Assembly (NCBI GenBank): GCA_026410415.1
Contig: JAPMLR010000002.1
Coordinates: forward strand, 124,001-188,000
From: Denitratimonas yunnanensis (SeqCode)
GTDB lineage: Bacteria; Pseudomonadota; Gammaproteobacteria; Xanthomonadales; Xanthomonadaceae
DNA length: 64,000 bases
Reading direction: 5' to 3'
The position numbers were made by a program, and so were the translations under genes. Positions 55,112-62,948 of this stretch are shown here, piece by piece; the stretch's first letter is position 1, and every line of letters starts with the position of its first letter. Below the pieces are notes generated by a model, which was not told the origin of the DNA, did not search any database, and saw only the letters and a program-made list of their open reading frames with translations.

Positions 55112-55564
55112 GATGGTTTACTCCGGATCCGAGAGGCAGATGCGCGGTATTCGTGCCGCCGCATACAGGTAGAACCCGGTTTGCCGGGAGAACATGACAT
55201 CCGTTCTCCGGTGCGTGATCCGAAGTCGAAGCGGCGCAGCCGTTGCCGGAATGGCATCGGCATCTGCGGAGTGCCTGGAGGCGGCGTACGATGCGGATCC
55301 GGATATACCGCGCGTGCCTGGGGTCCGATGCGCCCGCTCGGCGCGGATGAAAGGCCGCAGCACAGCCCTGCACGTGGCACATTCCGCCGTATCCACGTGT
55401 GTGGCGGATGCTTGCCGGTGGAGGAAATCCCGGTTTGACAGCGCCGCCGGGCAACGGTTAGGTTTGCCGCGCTGCACTATTCCCGCCGCGCCCGCGCGCG
55501 TGCCGACGGGTGCCAGGCCATCTTGGCCGTGTGGCCTTTTTTCGTCATTGGGGCTCCAGCAATC
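55112..55564. other. Divergent intergenic region, nothing recognised
   Basis: About 450 bases between the secreted-protein gene and adk, which must hold both promoters. Open frames here have no ribosome sites and read as meaningless sequence; no hairpins of note. Confidence 0.4.
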
Positions 55565-56143
55565 ATGCGACTCGTACTCCTCGGCGCGCCCGGCTCCGGC
55601 AAAGGAACCCAGGCCACCCGCCTCAAGGACGCTTTGGGCGTTCCCCACATTTCCACCGGCGACCTGCTGCGCGCCGCCGTGGCTGCGGGCACGCCGCTGG
55701 GTGTTCAGGCCAAGATCGTCATGGATCGTGGTGAGTTGGTGTCCGACGACATCGTGCTAGGCATGCTGGAGGAGCGCCTCACCGCAGGCGATACCGGCAA
55801 CGGCTTCATCCTCGATGGCTATCCGCGCAATTCGACCCAGACCGGCGCGTTGGACGAACTCCTCGCCCGTCTCGGCCAGCCGGTGGACATCGCCGTGCTG
55901 CTGGATGTGGACCCTGAATTGCTGATTTCCCGGTTGGCGGGCCGTGCCCAAGCCGAGGGCCGCAGCGACGACAGTCCGGAAACCGTACGAAAGCGGCTGA
56001 ACGTCTATACCGAGCAAACCGCACCGGTGATCGATTTCTACGAGGCGGCAGGCAAACTTGCCCGCATCGATGGTGTCGGCAGCATGGACGAGATCACCGC
56101 GCGCGTGCTTGCCGCCATCGCCGGTCTGTCGACGTCGGGCTGA
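55565..56143 (+). CDS. adk: Adenylate kinase, short-LID type
   Basis: A 192-residue adenylate kinase (2 ADP <-> ATP + AMP). P-loop GAPGSGKGTQATRL at the start; DGYPRNSTQTGALD; AMP site HISTGDLLRAA. The LID region is the short form (LISRLAGRAQAEGRSDDSPETVRKRL) without the extended zinc-type LID, giving about 190 residues as in other xanthomonads. ATG at 55565 is the family start; the upstream open frame is unrelated. Confidence 0.96.
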   Translation: MRLVLLGAPGSGKGTQATRLKDALGVPHISTGDLLRAAVAAGTPLGVQAKIVMDRGELVSDDIVLGMLEERLTAGDTGNGFILDGYPRNSTQTGALDELLARLGQPVDIAVLLDVDPELLISRLAGRAQAEGRSDDSPETVRKRLNVYTEQTAPVIDFYEAAGKLARIDGVGSMDEITARVLAAIAGLSTSG

Positions 56144-56176
56144 ACGCGCAGCCGCGCGTTGCTTCCGACCTGTTGT

Positions 56177-56731
56177 GTGCCGACCACCGTGCATCCGGCT
56201 TCGCTCCTGCATTTGATTGTCGATCTGATGCGTCTGCGGGCCGGGCCGCAGGATTTGCCCCATTCGCCGCCGCTGCTGGTCCGGTTCGCGCTGGTGGCGC
56301 TGGCAGTGGACCTGTTCTCCGCGCATGTGCTCGATGTTGATGGCACCCCCGCGCCACGTTTCATGGTCGCGTTCGCCCTGACGTTCGCGTTGCCCTGGAT
56401 GTTGCTGTCGTGGCGGAATCGGCGCGAGCGTTACGTACAGACGATGCTGGCCCTGCTTGCTACCGGCATCGCGTTCTCGCTGCTGTTCCTGCCGCTGGCG
56501 TCGTGGGCGTTGACGCAGGGCCTGATCGGAGTCGACACCGCGCCCGATCCGCAACAGGCACTTTTCGCGTGGTTGATCCTGGCGCTGGTGGTGTGGAAAG
56601 TGGCCGTCACCGCGAGCATCTGGCGGCATGCACTGGACTGGCCGCTGCCGGCGGGCGTAGGTATTTCGCTGCTGCTGTTCGTGGCCGAGTTCGGTCTTGA
56701 CCGGCTGTTGTTCGCGGGCACTGCCGGCTGA
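56177..56731 (+). CDS. Small membrane protein between adk and mpl
   Basis: About 184 residues with four to five hydrophobic segments (FALVALAVDLFSAHVL, ALTFALPWMLLSW, ATGIAFSLLFLPLASWAL, WLILALVVWKVAVTASIW, VGISLLLFVAEFG) and DLMRLRAGPQDLP near the N-terminus. I recall a protein of this kind between adk and mpl in other Xanthomonadales; function unknown. GTG at 56177 gives MPTTVHPASLL; ATG at 56228 (MRLRAGPQDLP) or TTG at 56159 are other possibilities. Confidence 0.65.
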   Translation: MPTTVHPASLLHLIVDLMRLRAGPQDLPHSPPLLVRFALVALAVDLFSAHVLDVDGTPAPRFMVAFALTFALPWMLLSWRNRRERYVQTMLALLATGIAFSLLFLPLASWALTQGLIGVDTAPDPQQALFAWLILALVVWKVAVTASIWRHALDWPLPAGVGISLLLFVAEFGLDRLLFAGTAG

Positions 56732-56794
56732 TCGCTTGCACCGCGGAGCAGTGCCCGGCACGCTGGCGGTTTCGGTTGATCGGTGACACCCAAA

Positions 56795-58174
56795 ATGACG
56801 CTTCACATTCTCGGCATCTGCGGAACCTTCATGGGCGGCGTGGCTGCGCTCGCACGTGAGCTGGGCCTGGAGGTGGAGGGTTCGGACCAGAACGTCTACC
56901 CGCCGATGAGCACACAGCTGGAAGCCCTTGGCGTGGCGCTCAAGTCCGGCTACCTGCCCGAACACCTGGCCGGAAACGTCACCGACGTCGTCATCGGGAA
57001 CGCACTCTCGCGTGGCAATCCGGCGGTGGAAGCGGTACTGGATGCAGGCACGCCCTATACCTCCGGTGCACAGTGGCTGGCGCAGAACGTGCTGCCCGGC
57101 CGTACCGTTCTGGCCGTGGCCGGCACCCACGGCAAAACCACAACCTCCACGCTGCTGGCCTTCCTGATCGACCGCCTCGGTGGTGCGCCGGGCTTCCTGA
57201 TCGGCGGCGTGCCGACCGATTTCGGCGTATCCGCCCGCCTTGGCCACGGCGCGTGCTTCGTCGTGGAAGCAGACGAATACGACACCGCGTTCTTCGACAA
57301 GCGCAGCAAGTTCGTGCACTACCGTCCAAACATCGCGATCCTCAACAACCTCGAATACGACCACGCCGACATCTTCCCGGATCTGGCCGCCATCGAGCGC
57401 CAGTTCCATCACCTCATCCGAACCGTGCCGGGCAATGGCCAACTGATCGTCAATGCCGAAGACGAAAACCTCGCCCGCGTGCTGGCGCAAGGTTGCTGGA
57501 CACCGGTGCAAACCTTCGGCATCGACACCCAGGCCAATTGGCAGGCCCGACTGGATGCCGCCGATGGTTCGGCTTTCACCGTGCTGCACGATGGCGCGCA
57601 GATCGGCACCGTGCGCTGGAATCTGGCGGGCCGCCACAACGTGATGAATGCACTGGCGGCCTTGGCGGCAGCCGCCGCTGCCGGTTTCGATGCGGCGGCG
57701 GCACTGCCGCTGTTCGCGCAATTCCGTGGCCCGAAGCGACGCCTGGAACTGCTGGCGCAGCACGATGGCATCCACGTCTACGACGATTTCGCCCACCATC
57801 CCACCGCCATCGCCACCACGCTCGCTGGCCTGCGTGCGCGCCATCCGGACAGCCGCCTCGTGGCGGTATTGGAACCCCGCAGCAATTCAATGCGTCTGGG
57901 CGCTCATGCCGCACACCTCGCCCCATCGCTGCATGACACCGATGTCGTCGCCTTCCTTGCTCGCCCCGAATTGCCGTGGGATGCCTCGCGCGTGATCGCC
58001 ACCCTGCGTGGCGAAGGCCATGCCGATGCCTCGGTGGATGCACTGTTGCAGCGCCTGCACGACATCGTGCGTGCAGGCGATACCGTGGTGTTCATGTCCA
58101 ACGGCGGTTTCGAGGGCGCACCTCACCGCTTCGTCGATGCCCTGCACGCCGTCGCCCATCCTGATCGGGGATAA
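56795..58174 (+). CDS. mpl: UDP-MurNAc:L-Ala-gamma-D-Glu-meso-DAP ligase
   Basis: A 459-residue Mur ligase recycling the murein tripeptide. N-terminal MTLHILGICGTFMGGVAALAREL, P-loop VAGTHGKTTTSTLLAF, FDKRSKFVHYRPNIAILNNLEYDHADIF and the C-terminal DDFAHHPTAIATTL. The GTG four codons upstream (56783) is open, but the family starts at MTLHI. It needs peptide recycling from the wall, consistent with the Gram-negative setting. Confidence 0.95.
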   Translation: MTLHILGICGTFMGGVAALARELGLEVEGSDQNVYPPMSTQLEALGVALKSGYLPEHLAGNVTDVVIGNALSRGNPAVEAVLDAGTPYTSGAQWLAQNVLPGRTVLAVAGTHGKTTTSTLLAFLIDRLGGAPGFLIGGVPTDFGVSARLGHGACFVVEADEYDTAFFDKRSKFVHYRPNIAILNNLEYDHADIFPDLAAIERQFHHLIRTVPGNGQLIVNAEDENLARVLAQGCWTPVQTFGIDTQANWQARLDAADGSAFTVLHDGAQIGTVRWNLAGRHNVMNALAALAAAAAAGFDAAAALPLFAQFRGPKRRLELLAQHDGIHVYDDFAHHPTAIATTLAGLRARHPDSRLVAVLEPRSNSMRLGAHAAHLAPSLHDTDVVAFLARPELPWDASRVIATLRGEGHADASVDALLQRLHDIVRAGDTVVFMSNGGFEGAPHRFVDALHAVAHPDRG

Positions 58175-58201
58175 TTCCCCATCGCCCACGCGAGAGTTTC
58201 C

Positions 58202-58513
58202 ATGGACATGCGCGAACGCATCCTTCAAGCCCTACAGAGCTTGCACCCCGCTCATGTGGAAGTGCACGACGAAAGCCACATGCACAGCCGCGGCCAGCAG
58301 ACGCATTACAAAGCCGTCATCGTCGCCGGACAATTCGCCGGACTTGGCCCGGTACGCCGCCATCAGGCGGTCTATGCCGCCCTGTCCGAACTGATGCCGC
58401 AATTCCACGCATTGGCCCTGCACACCTACACTCCGGACGAATGGGAGCATCAGGGCGCCGCGCCCGCTTCGCCCACCTGTCGTGGTGGCAGCAAACACGA
58501 CCAGCAGCACTGA
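58202..58513 (+). CDS. BolA family protein
   Basis: A 103-residue BolA-fold protein: RERILQALQSLHPAHVEVHDESHMHSRGQQTHYKAVIVA, GLGPVRRHQAVYAALSELM and ALALHTYTPDEW; the conserved helix-turn and the (S/C)xxH pattern of iron-sulfur-binding BolA members are visible. BolA proteins partner with monothiol glutaredoxins. Twenty-seven bases after mpl, probably co-transcribed. Confidence 0.93.
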   Translation: MDMRERILQALQSLHPAHVEVHDESHMHSRGQQTHYKAVIVAGQFAGLGPVRRHQAVYAALSELMPQFHALALHTYTPDEWEHQGAAPASPTCRGGSKHDQQH

Positions 58514-58523
58514 CGCGCCGCCA

Positions 58524-58940
58524 TCACTTTTCCGGCGGCGGCAGCTCAGGCCGAAACCACAACCACACCGCCACACACAACATGATCGCGCTGCCCATCG
58601 CCCAAGCCCAGAACGGCGAAGGGGTAAGCCACATCAGCACCGAACACAGCAGCATCATCGTGGACGCCAGCCACTTCGCCCGCCGGCTGACCGCACCGTG
58701 CTCCTCCCATTCGCAAATCATCTTCCCGAAGCGCGGATGGCCGCGCAGCCAATCGTGCAACTTGCGCGAACCGCGCGCCGCGCAATAGGAAGCCAGCAAC
58801 ACGAACGGCACCGTCGGCAAGCCCGGTAACACCACACCGACCACACCCAACGCCAGAAACACATACGCCGCCACGAGCCAGAGCGGTCGCAGGCGCGCGT
58901 TGGAATTCGGAGCATCGGTGACGGAACGGTCCGGTGGCAT
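58524..58940 (-). CDS. YbaN/DUF454 inner-membrane protein
   Basis: A 138-residue membrane protein with about four helices: LWLVAAYVFLALGVVGVVLPGLPTVPFVLLASYCAARGS is the DUF454 signature, then HDWLRGHPRFGKMICEWEEHGAVSRRAKW and two C-terminal helices (MMLLCSVLMWL, WAMGSAIMLCVAVWLW). Function of the family is unknown. MPPDRSVT at 58940 gives the usual length. Convergent with bolA. Confidence 0.88.
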   Translation of the reverse strand: MPPDRSVTDAPNSNARLRPLWLVAAYVFLALGVVGVVLPGLPTVPFVLLASYCAARGSRKLHDWLRGHPRFGKMICEWEEHGAVSRRAKWLASTMMLLCSVLMWLTPSPFWAWAMGSAIMLCVAVWLWFRPELPPPEK

Positions 58941-59025
58941 GCGGAGAAGATACCAGCCAGACACACTCCAGAATGCGCTGGCTCCATGGCCGCAACGTGG
59001 CTGGTAGACTTGCACGCCTCGCAGC

Positions 59026-59101
59026 GGGCCTATAGCTCAACGGTTAGAGCAGAGGACTCATAATCCTTTGGTTCCAGGTTCGAATCCTGGTGGGCCCACC
59101 A
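59026..59101 (+). tRNA. tRNA with CAU anticodon (tRNA-Ile2 likely)
   Basis: A 76-nt cloverleaf including encoded CCA. Acceptor arm GGGCCTA pairs with TGGGCCC (first bases GGGCC / GGCCC); D arm GCTC...GAGC; anticodon stem GAGGA / TCCTT with loop CTCATAA, anticodon CAT; T arm CCAGG-TTCGAAT-CCTGG. CAT can be elongator Met or lysidine-modified Ile; the GGGCC acceptor and GGACTCATAATCC stem resemble the tRNA-Ile(CAU) type. Initiator Met is excluded by the 5' G-C pair and lack of the GGG/CCC anticodon stem. Confidence 0.88.
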
Positions 59102-59546
59102 AAAAGCAGTCCTTCGGTGTCCTGTGCACATGCCAGCAATTGCTGGTGCTGGATGGCAGGAATTGGTCGAGCCAGGCGTAATCCATCGCGTTTACTGTCT
59201 TCTGTTCACTCAGGATTGGCGTTCGTCAGGCCGCGCCGCCCCTTTCGGCACATCGTCAATATCAACGGAATTCCGACCGCGCAGCGTTTGTTCCGCGAAC
59301 TGATACCCAGATCAACAATCAGCGGCACGAAGACTTGAAGGCCGACGTCGTGCGGAGATCATCGACATCCAGCCGGATCCGGCTGGATGTTGCCCGTGCC
59401 GGACTCAGTGTAAGGTGGCTTTTCGCGGCCCATCGGTTTACCAAGTTGATGACTGCAGCCGATGTCGGTACGACTGTCGGTGCAGGGTTTCCTGGGCAGA
59501 TGGGTCAGAGGGGCGTCTGGATGCGGGAGGCCATCGGGTCCCGCGA
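59102..59546. other. Intergenic region after the tRNA
   Basis: About 445 bases without a recognised gene, between the tRNA and the REC-EAL stop. It includes a 26-bp perfect palindrome. No repeat of the tRNA 3' end, and hence no attachment-site pair, was seen. Confidence 0.5.
59365..59390. repeat. 26-bp perfect palindrome
   Basis: ACATCCAGCCGGA followed immediately by its reverse complement TCCGGCTGGATGT. There is no T-run, so it is not a classical terminator; with GATC at the centre it can fold to an 11-bp hairpin. It may bind a dimeric regulator or end REC-EAL transcripts. Confidence 0.6.
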
Positions 59547-60767
59547 TCACGCGGCGAGAATGGACTCCCGGTGTTGCGGCCAGTTGTCCAGCCATGCCAC
59601 AACCTCCGAAGCAGGCATTGGTTCGGCCACCAGGGTGCCTTGCCCCTGATGACAGCCCAGTGTGCGCAGGCAGGCCAGATCATCGCGGTTGTCCATGCCT
59701 TCGGCGGTGGTGCGCACGTCAAGCTCGCGGGCCAGAGCGAGCGCTGCCTGCACGATCGCACGGCGGGAGGCGTCGCTGGCTACGCCCCGTACGAAGCCAC
59801 GGTCGATCTTCAGTTCCGAGAACGGCAGGTCGCGCAGTTGTGCCAGGTTGGAGAAGCCGGCTCCGAAGTCGTCCAGCGCCAGGCGTACGCCCTTCAGACG
59901 AAGTCGGCTCATGATCTCGAGTTGCGTCCGCGGCTCGGTCGGAAGGTGTGTTTCGGACAGTTCCACCACCAGCCGTTCGAGCGGGAAGCCGGCGGCAGTC
60001 GCGAGCGTGGCCATCCGATCGGGCAGTTCGAGGCTTGACAGGCCTCCCAGCGGTATGTTCACGGCCACGTCCAGGCCGCGTGCCTCCACGCACCAGTCAC
60101 GCGCGTCGTACAGCGCATTGGCCAGCACGGCGTGCGCGACGGAAGTCACCAAGCCACTCCGTTCCGCCAGCGGCATGAAATCGGCCGCCTGCAGGATGCC
60201 GCGGTCGGGGTGCTGCCAGCGTGCCAGTGCCTCCACGCCCACCACCTCGCCGGTCTGCAGGTCTACCTTGGGTTGGTAATCGTTGAACAGTGCGCCATCG
60301 ACGATCGCTGCTTCCAGTGCCGCGACGTCGGCCGCCATCGACGGTGTGGGCACATTGACATGGGGCGCGGCCTCGGTTTCCCGGCGCTGCGCCAGCACCG
60401 CCCGCAGGTCGTCGGGCGAGACGGGCTTGGCCAGTGTCCCGAGCACGTTCACGCCTTGTTGCCGGGCCAGTTGCTCGACGGCCTGCAGCACCCGTGGTTC
60501 GGTACCGCTGATCAATACCAGGCCACCCTTGTAACCCATTGCCGCGAGGTGGCGCACGAACTCCACGCCGTCCATGCTCGGCATCCGCAAGTCGCAGAAC
60601 ACCAAGCCGAAGCTGTCCGGTGCCGGCGCCAGCTTCGCCAGAGCCTCTCGGCCACCCGGGCATAACTCGATCGCATCGAATCCGCTGGCCCGCAGCCCCA
60701 TCGCCTGGAGCTGGATGCGCAGCAGGCGGGTGGTGAAATCGTCGTCGTCGACTACCAGAATTTTCAA
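59547..60767 (-). CDS. Response regulator with EAL domain (c-di-GMP phosphodiesterase-type)
   Basis: A 406-residue REC-EAL protein. Receiver: D7-D10 acidic cluster, phosphoacceptor D59 in VFCDLRMPSMDG and KP in LAKPVSPDD. EAL domain (about 150-395) with GVEALARWQHP, AVNIPL, VVELSETH, LALDDFGAGFSNL, LKIDRGF and TAEGMDN, keeping the main metal and catalytic residues, though the usual second Glu of the AEGVE motif is Asp. TTG start with GAGGGG seven bases upstream overlaps the Hpt stop by four bases. Confidence 0.9.
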   Translation of the reverse strand: MKILVVDDDDFTTRLLRIQLQAMGLRASGFDAIELCPGGREALAKLAPAPDSFGLVFCDLRMPSMDGVEFVRHLAAMGYKGGLVLISGTEPRVLQAVEQLARQQGVNVLGTLAKPVSPDDLRAVLAQRRETEAAPHVNVPTPSMAADVAALEAAIVDGALFNDYQPKVDLQTGEVVGVEALARWQHPDRGILQAADFMPLAERSGLVTSVAHAVLANALYDARDWCVEARGLDVAVNIPLGGLSSLELPDRMATLATAAGFPLERLVVELSETHLPTEPRTQLEIMSRLRLKGVRLALDDFGAGFSNLAQLRDLPFSELKIDRGFVRGVASDASRRAIVQAALALARELDVRTTAEGMDNRDDLACLRTLGCHQGQGTLVAEPMPASEVVAWLDNWPQHRESILAA

Positions 60768-61216
60768 AAGTCATCCCCTCTTGGCGATGGTGTCAGCGCG
60801 GGCTGTGCCTCGCGCCACAGGCGCATCGCCATCAATGTTTCGTCCATTGACTTCACGACTCCGGCGATCTGGCGCGCCAACTCTGCCGGTCCTGCAAGTG
60901 CGCTTTTTTCCTCCAGCGTGGCGCACAGAGTACCGAGCGGCAGCGCCCCGACCCAGCGCGCGGAGGATTTCAATCGGTGAGCCAGCAGTGAAGCTGCGGC
61001 GGCATCGGTTTCGCGGGCCGCATGCAACAGCTCGTCGCGGAGGCTTTCGCCTACTTGTTCGAAATGGGTCACGATTTCCACGAGCACATCGGGGTCGTCT
61101 CCAACCATGCTGTTGAGGATCCCTGCGTCGAACGCGAGCGTGCTTGATGCGGCAGGGTCGGTTGGCGGGGTTCCATCATCCGCCGTGCGCCCTCCAAGCT
61201 TCGTCGATCCGGTCAT
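60764..61216 (-). CDS. Hpt (histidine phosphotransfer) domain protein
   Basis: A 150-residue protein with one Hpt four-helix domain: TLAFDAGILNSMVGDDPDVLVEIVTHFE, then the phosphorylatable H80 in LAHRLKSSARWVGA, ending CATLEEKSALAGP and helices. A 25-residue Thr/Ala-rich N-terminus precedes it. GGAG five bases before the ATG. Its stop overlaps the REC-EAL start, so it likely feeds phosphate to that receiver. Confidence 0.88.
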   Translation of the reverse strand: MTGSTKLGGRTADDGTPPTDPAASSTLAFDAGILNSMVGDDPDVLVEIVTHFEQVGESLRDELLHAARETDAAAASLLAHRLKSSARWVGALPLGTLCATLEEKSALAGPAELARQIAGVVKSMDETLMAMRLWREAQPALTPSPRGDDF

Positions 61217-61735
61217 AACGACTCCGTGACGCAGAGCCGCAGCTGCTCTGTTGTCGGGATGATATCAGTGTGAGTTGAGGTGATTCCAGCAAGCCTCCGG
61301 GCTCGCGTGCGCACTGTCACATAGTAGAGCGGGAAAGGGGTTCATCCTGGATTTGCCCTGTCTTCCGACTCCTTCGTACCTCGTTTCGACGAGTGTTTTC
61401 TGCTGAGATCGATCGTGGGTTTCGATGCTTTCGGCCATGGCTTTTCCATGTCGCGCTGGCTTGTCTGCTGGGCGTGGTCTGGCATGGTGTCATCCCGTCC
61501 GGTCGGATTGACGGGGCTGAAACGGGATTCATAAGATGGCCCAACGTGTGCTGTGCAGGAGGGATGGGGGTATCCGCCTGCTGGGGAAGCCCTGCTGGCG
61601 GGTCCAGCTGGCACAGGCGGTGCGCGATGCGATCAATACCTGGGCGGTGCCCGGGCCACGGGGTGGCAAGAGGACAACATCGTTTTCAATCAGGCCTGAA
61701 AATCCTGATATCGTCACTTGCCTGAGGGGTCCATG
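61217..61735. other. Divergent intergenic region of the signalling island
   Basis: About 520 bases separating hpt (minus) from the second REC-EAL gene (plus). Open frames lack ribosome sites and resemble nothing. No GEMM-like c-di-GMP riboswitch pattern was recognised. Ribosome site GAGGGG lies just before the downstream start. Confidence 0.4.
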
Positions 61736-62923
61736 ATGAATGCCAGCATGAGCCATGACGTCAAGTGCCTGTTGATCCTCGATGACGATGCCGCCGTGGG
61801 CCGGACCATCGGCTTCATCGCAGAAGGGCAGGGCTTTGTCGTGCATTGCTTCGAAGCGCCGGACGTCTTTCTTGCCGCAGTTCAAGACATGGCGCCGAGC
61901 CATGTCGCCCTCGATCTGATCATGCCCGGCATGGATGGCATCGAGGTCCTGCGGCGCCTCGCGGAACTGGATTGCCAGTCTGCCCTGATCCTCACCAGCG
62001 GCATGGGCCAGAAGGTACTCGAATCGGCACAGGCCACTGCATCCGAGCGCGGGCTGAACATCGTCGGGGTGTTGCCGAAGCCGTTCCGGCCGCAATTGCT
62101 CCGGGATCTGCTGTGCCGGAGCACGGCTGCTCCGGTGCGTCTGCCGCAGGCGGAACTTTCCGAGGCGGTTGTGACACCTGAACTGCTGGATGAAGCCATC
62201 CGTGCACGGGCCATCACCATCGTCGCCCAGCCGAAGCTCGATCTGCTGAGCCGGGAGGTCGTGGGTGCCGAGATTCTCGCGCGCTGGACGGATCCGGCAA
62301 TCGGAGTGGTTCCTCCCGATGTCTTCATCGGGCTGGCGGAGGCCCACGGGATGATGGACGACCTCACCCGCCTCGTCCTCGAACAGGCGGTGGACTGGTT
62401 CAGCCGGAGTGCGTTGTCGACACATGGCAGCATCGCGGTGAACCTCTCCACCAGTTGCCTCACCGACGTGCAGTTGGCGGACCGGATCGAAGCGACCTGC
62501 CGGGCATCGGGTGTCGCGCCCGAGAGGCTGATCCTGGAGATCACCGAGTCCACGGCCATGAGCAGGACGGCGGACAGTTTCGATACGGTGACGCGTCTGC
62601 GCCTGAAGGGCTTCCATCTCAGCGTGGATGATTTCGGCACGGGGTATTCATCGCTTGCGCAGCTCGCCCGGCTTCCCCTGTCCGAGATCAAGATCGACAA
62701 GTCGTTCGTGACCAGGCTCCTGTCCTCGCAGGACGCGCGAAAGATCGTCGATGCCACCATCCGACTCGCCAAGGGCATGGGGCTGGTGAGCGTGGCCGAG
62801 GGAGTCGAAGACGAAGAGACGCTTCAGGCGCTGGTGTCGCTTGGTTGTTCGCTCGCGCAGGGATACCACATTTCCCGGCCACTGCCGGTGGCGGACTTCG
62901 ACAGGTGGCTCGACCTTGGCTGA
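61736..62923 (+). CDS. Response regulator with EAL domain (second copy)
   Basis: A 395-residue REC-EAL protein like the one 1 kb away but divergent. Receiver: acidic LILDDDAA, phosphoacceptor D60 in VALDLIMPGMDG, and KPF in LPKPFRPQ. EAL domain: GAEILARW (EIL in place of EAL), AVNLSTS, LEITES, VDDFGTGYSSL, EIKIDKSFV and AEGVEDEE; apart from the middle residue the catalytic set is complete, so active PDE is plausible. GAGGGG six bases before ATG 61736; ATG at 61733 is adjacent. Followed by the PAS gene after 25 bases. Confidence 0.9.
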   Translation: MNASMSHDVKCLLILDDDAAVGRTIGFIAEGQGFVVHCFEAPDVFLAAVQDMAPSHVALDLIMPGMDGIEVLRRLAELDCQSALILTSGMGQKVLESAQATASERGLNIVGVLPKPFRPQLLRDLLCRSTAAPVRLPQAELSEAVVTPELLDEAIRARAITIVAQPKLDLLSREVVGAEILARWTDPAIGVVPPDVFIGLAEAHGMMDDLTRLVLEQAVDWFSRSALSTHGSIAVNLSTSCLTDVQLADRIEATCRASGVAPERLILEITESTAMSRTADSFDTVTRLRLKGFHLSVDDFGTGYSSLAQLARLPLSEIKIDKSFVTRLLSSQDARKIVDATIRLAKGMGLVSVAEGVEDEETLQALVSLGCSLAQGYHISRPLPVADFDRWLDLG

Positions 62924-62948
62924 GACACGCGAAACGGGGGGCAAGCCA

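Noticed and set aside
55194..55564. Upstream extension of adk
   Set aside because: The P-loop of adenylate kinases begins at the chosen ATG; the added residues are unrelated.
59026..59101. Initiator or elongator tRNA-Met
   Set aside because: Initiator is excluded by the acceptor and anticodon-stem pattern; elongator Met is not fully excluded, but the acceptor and stem text fit tRNA-Ile(CAU) better.
61393..61725. 110-codon plus-strand frame before the second REC-EAL gene
   Set aside because: No ribosome site and no resemblance; it overlaps the presumed promoter region.
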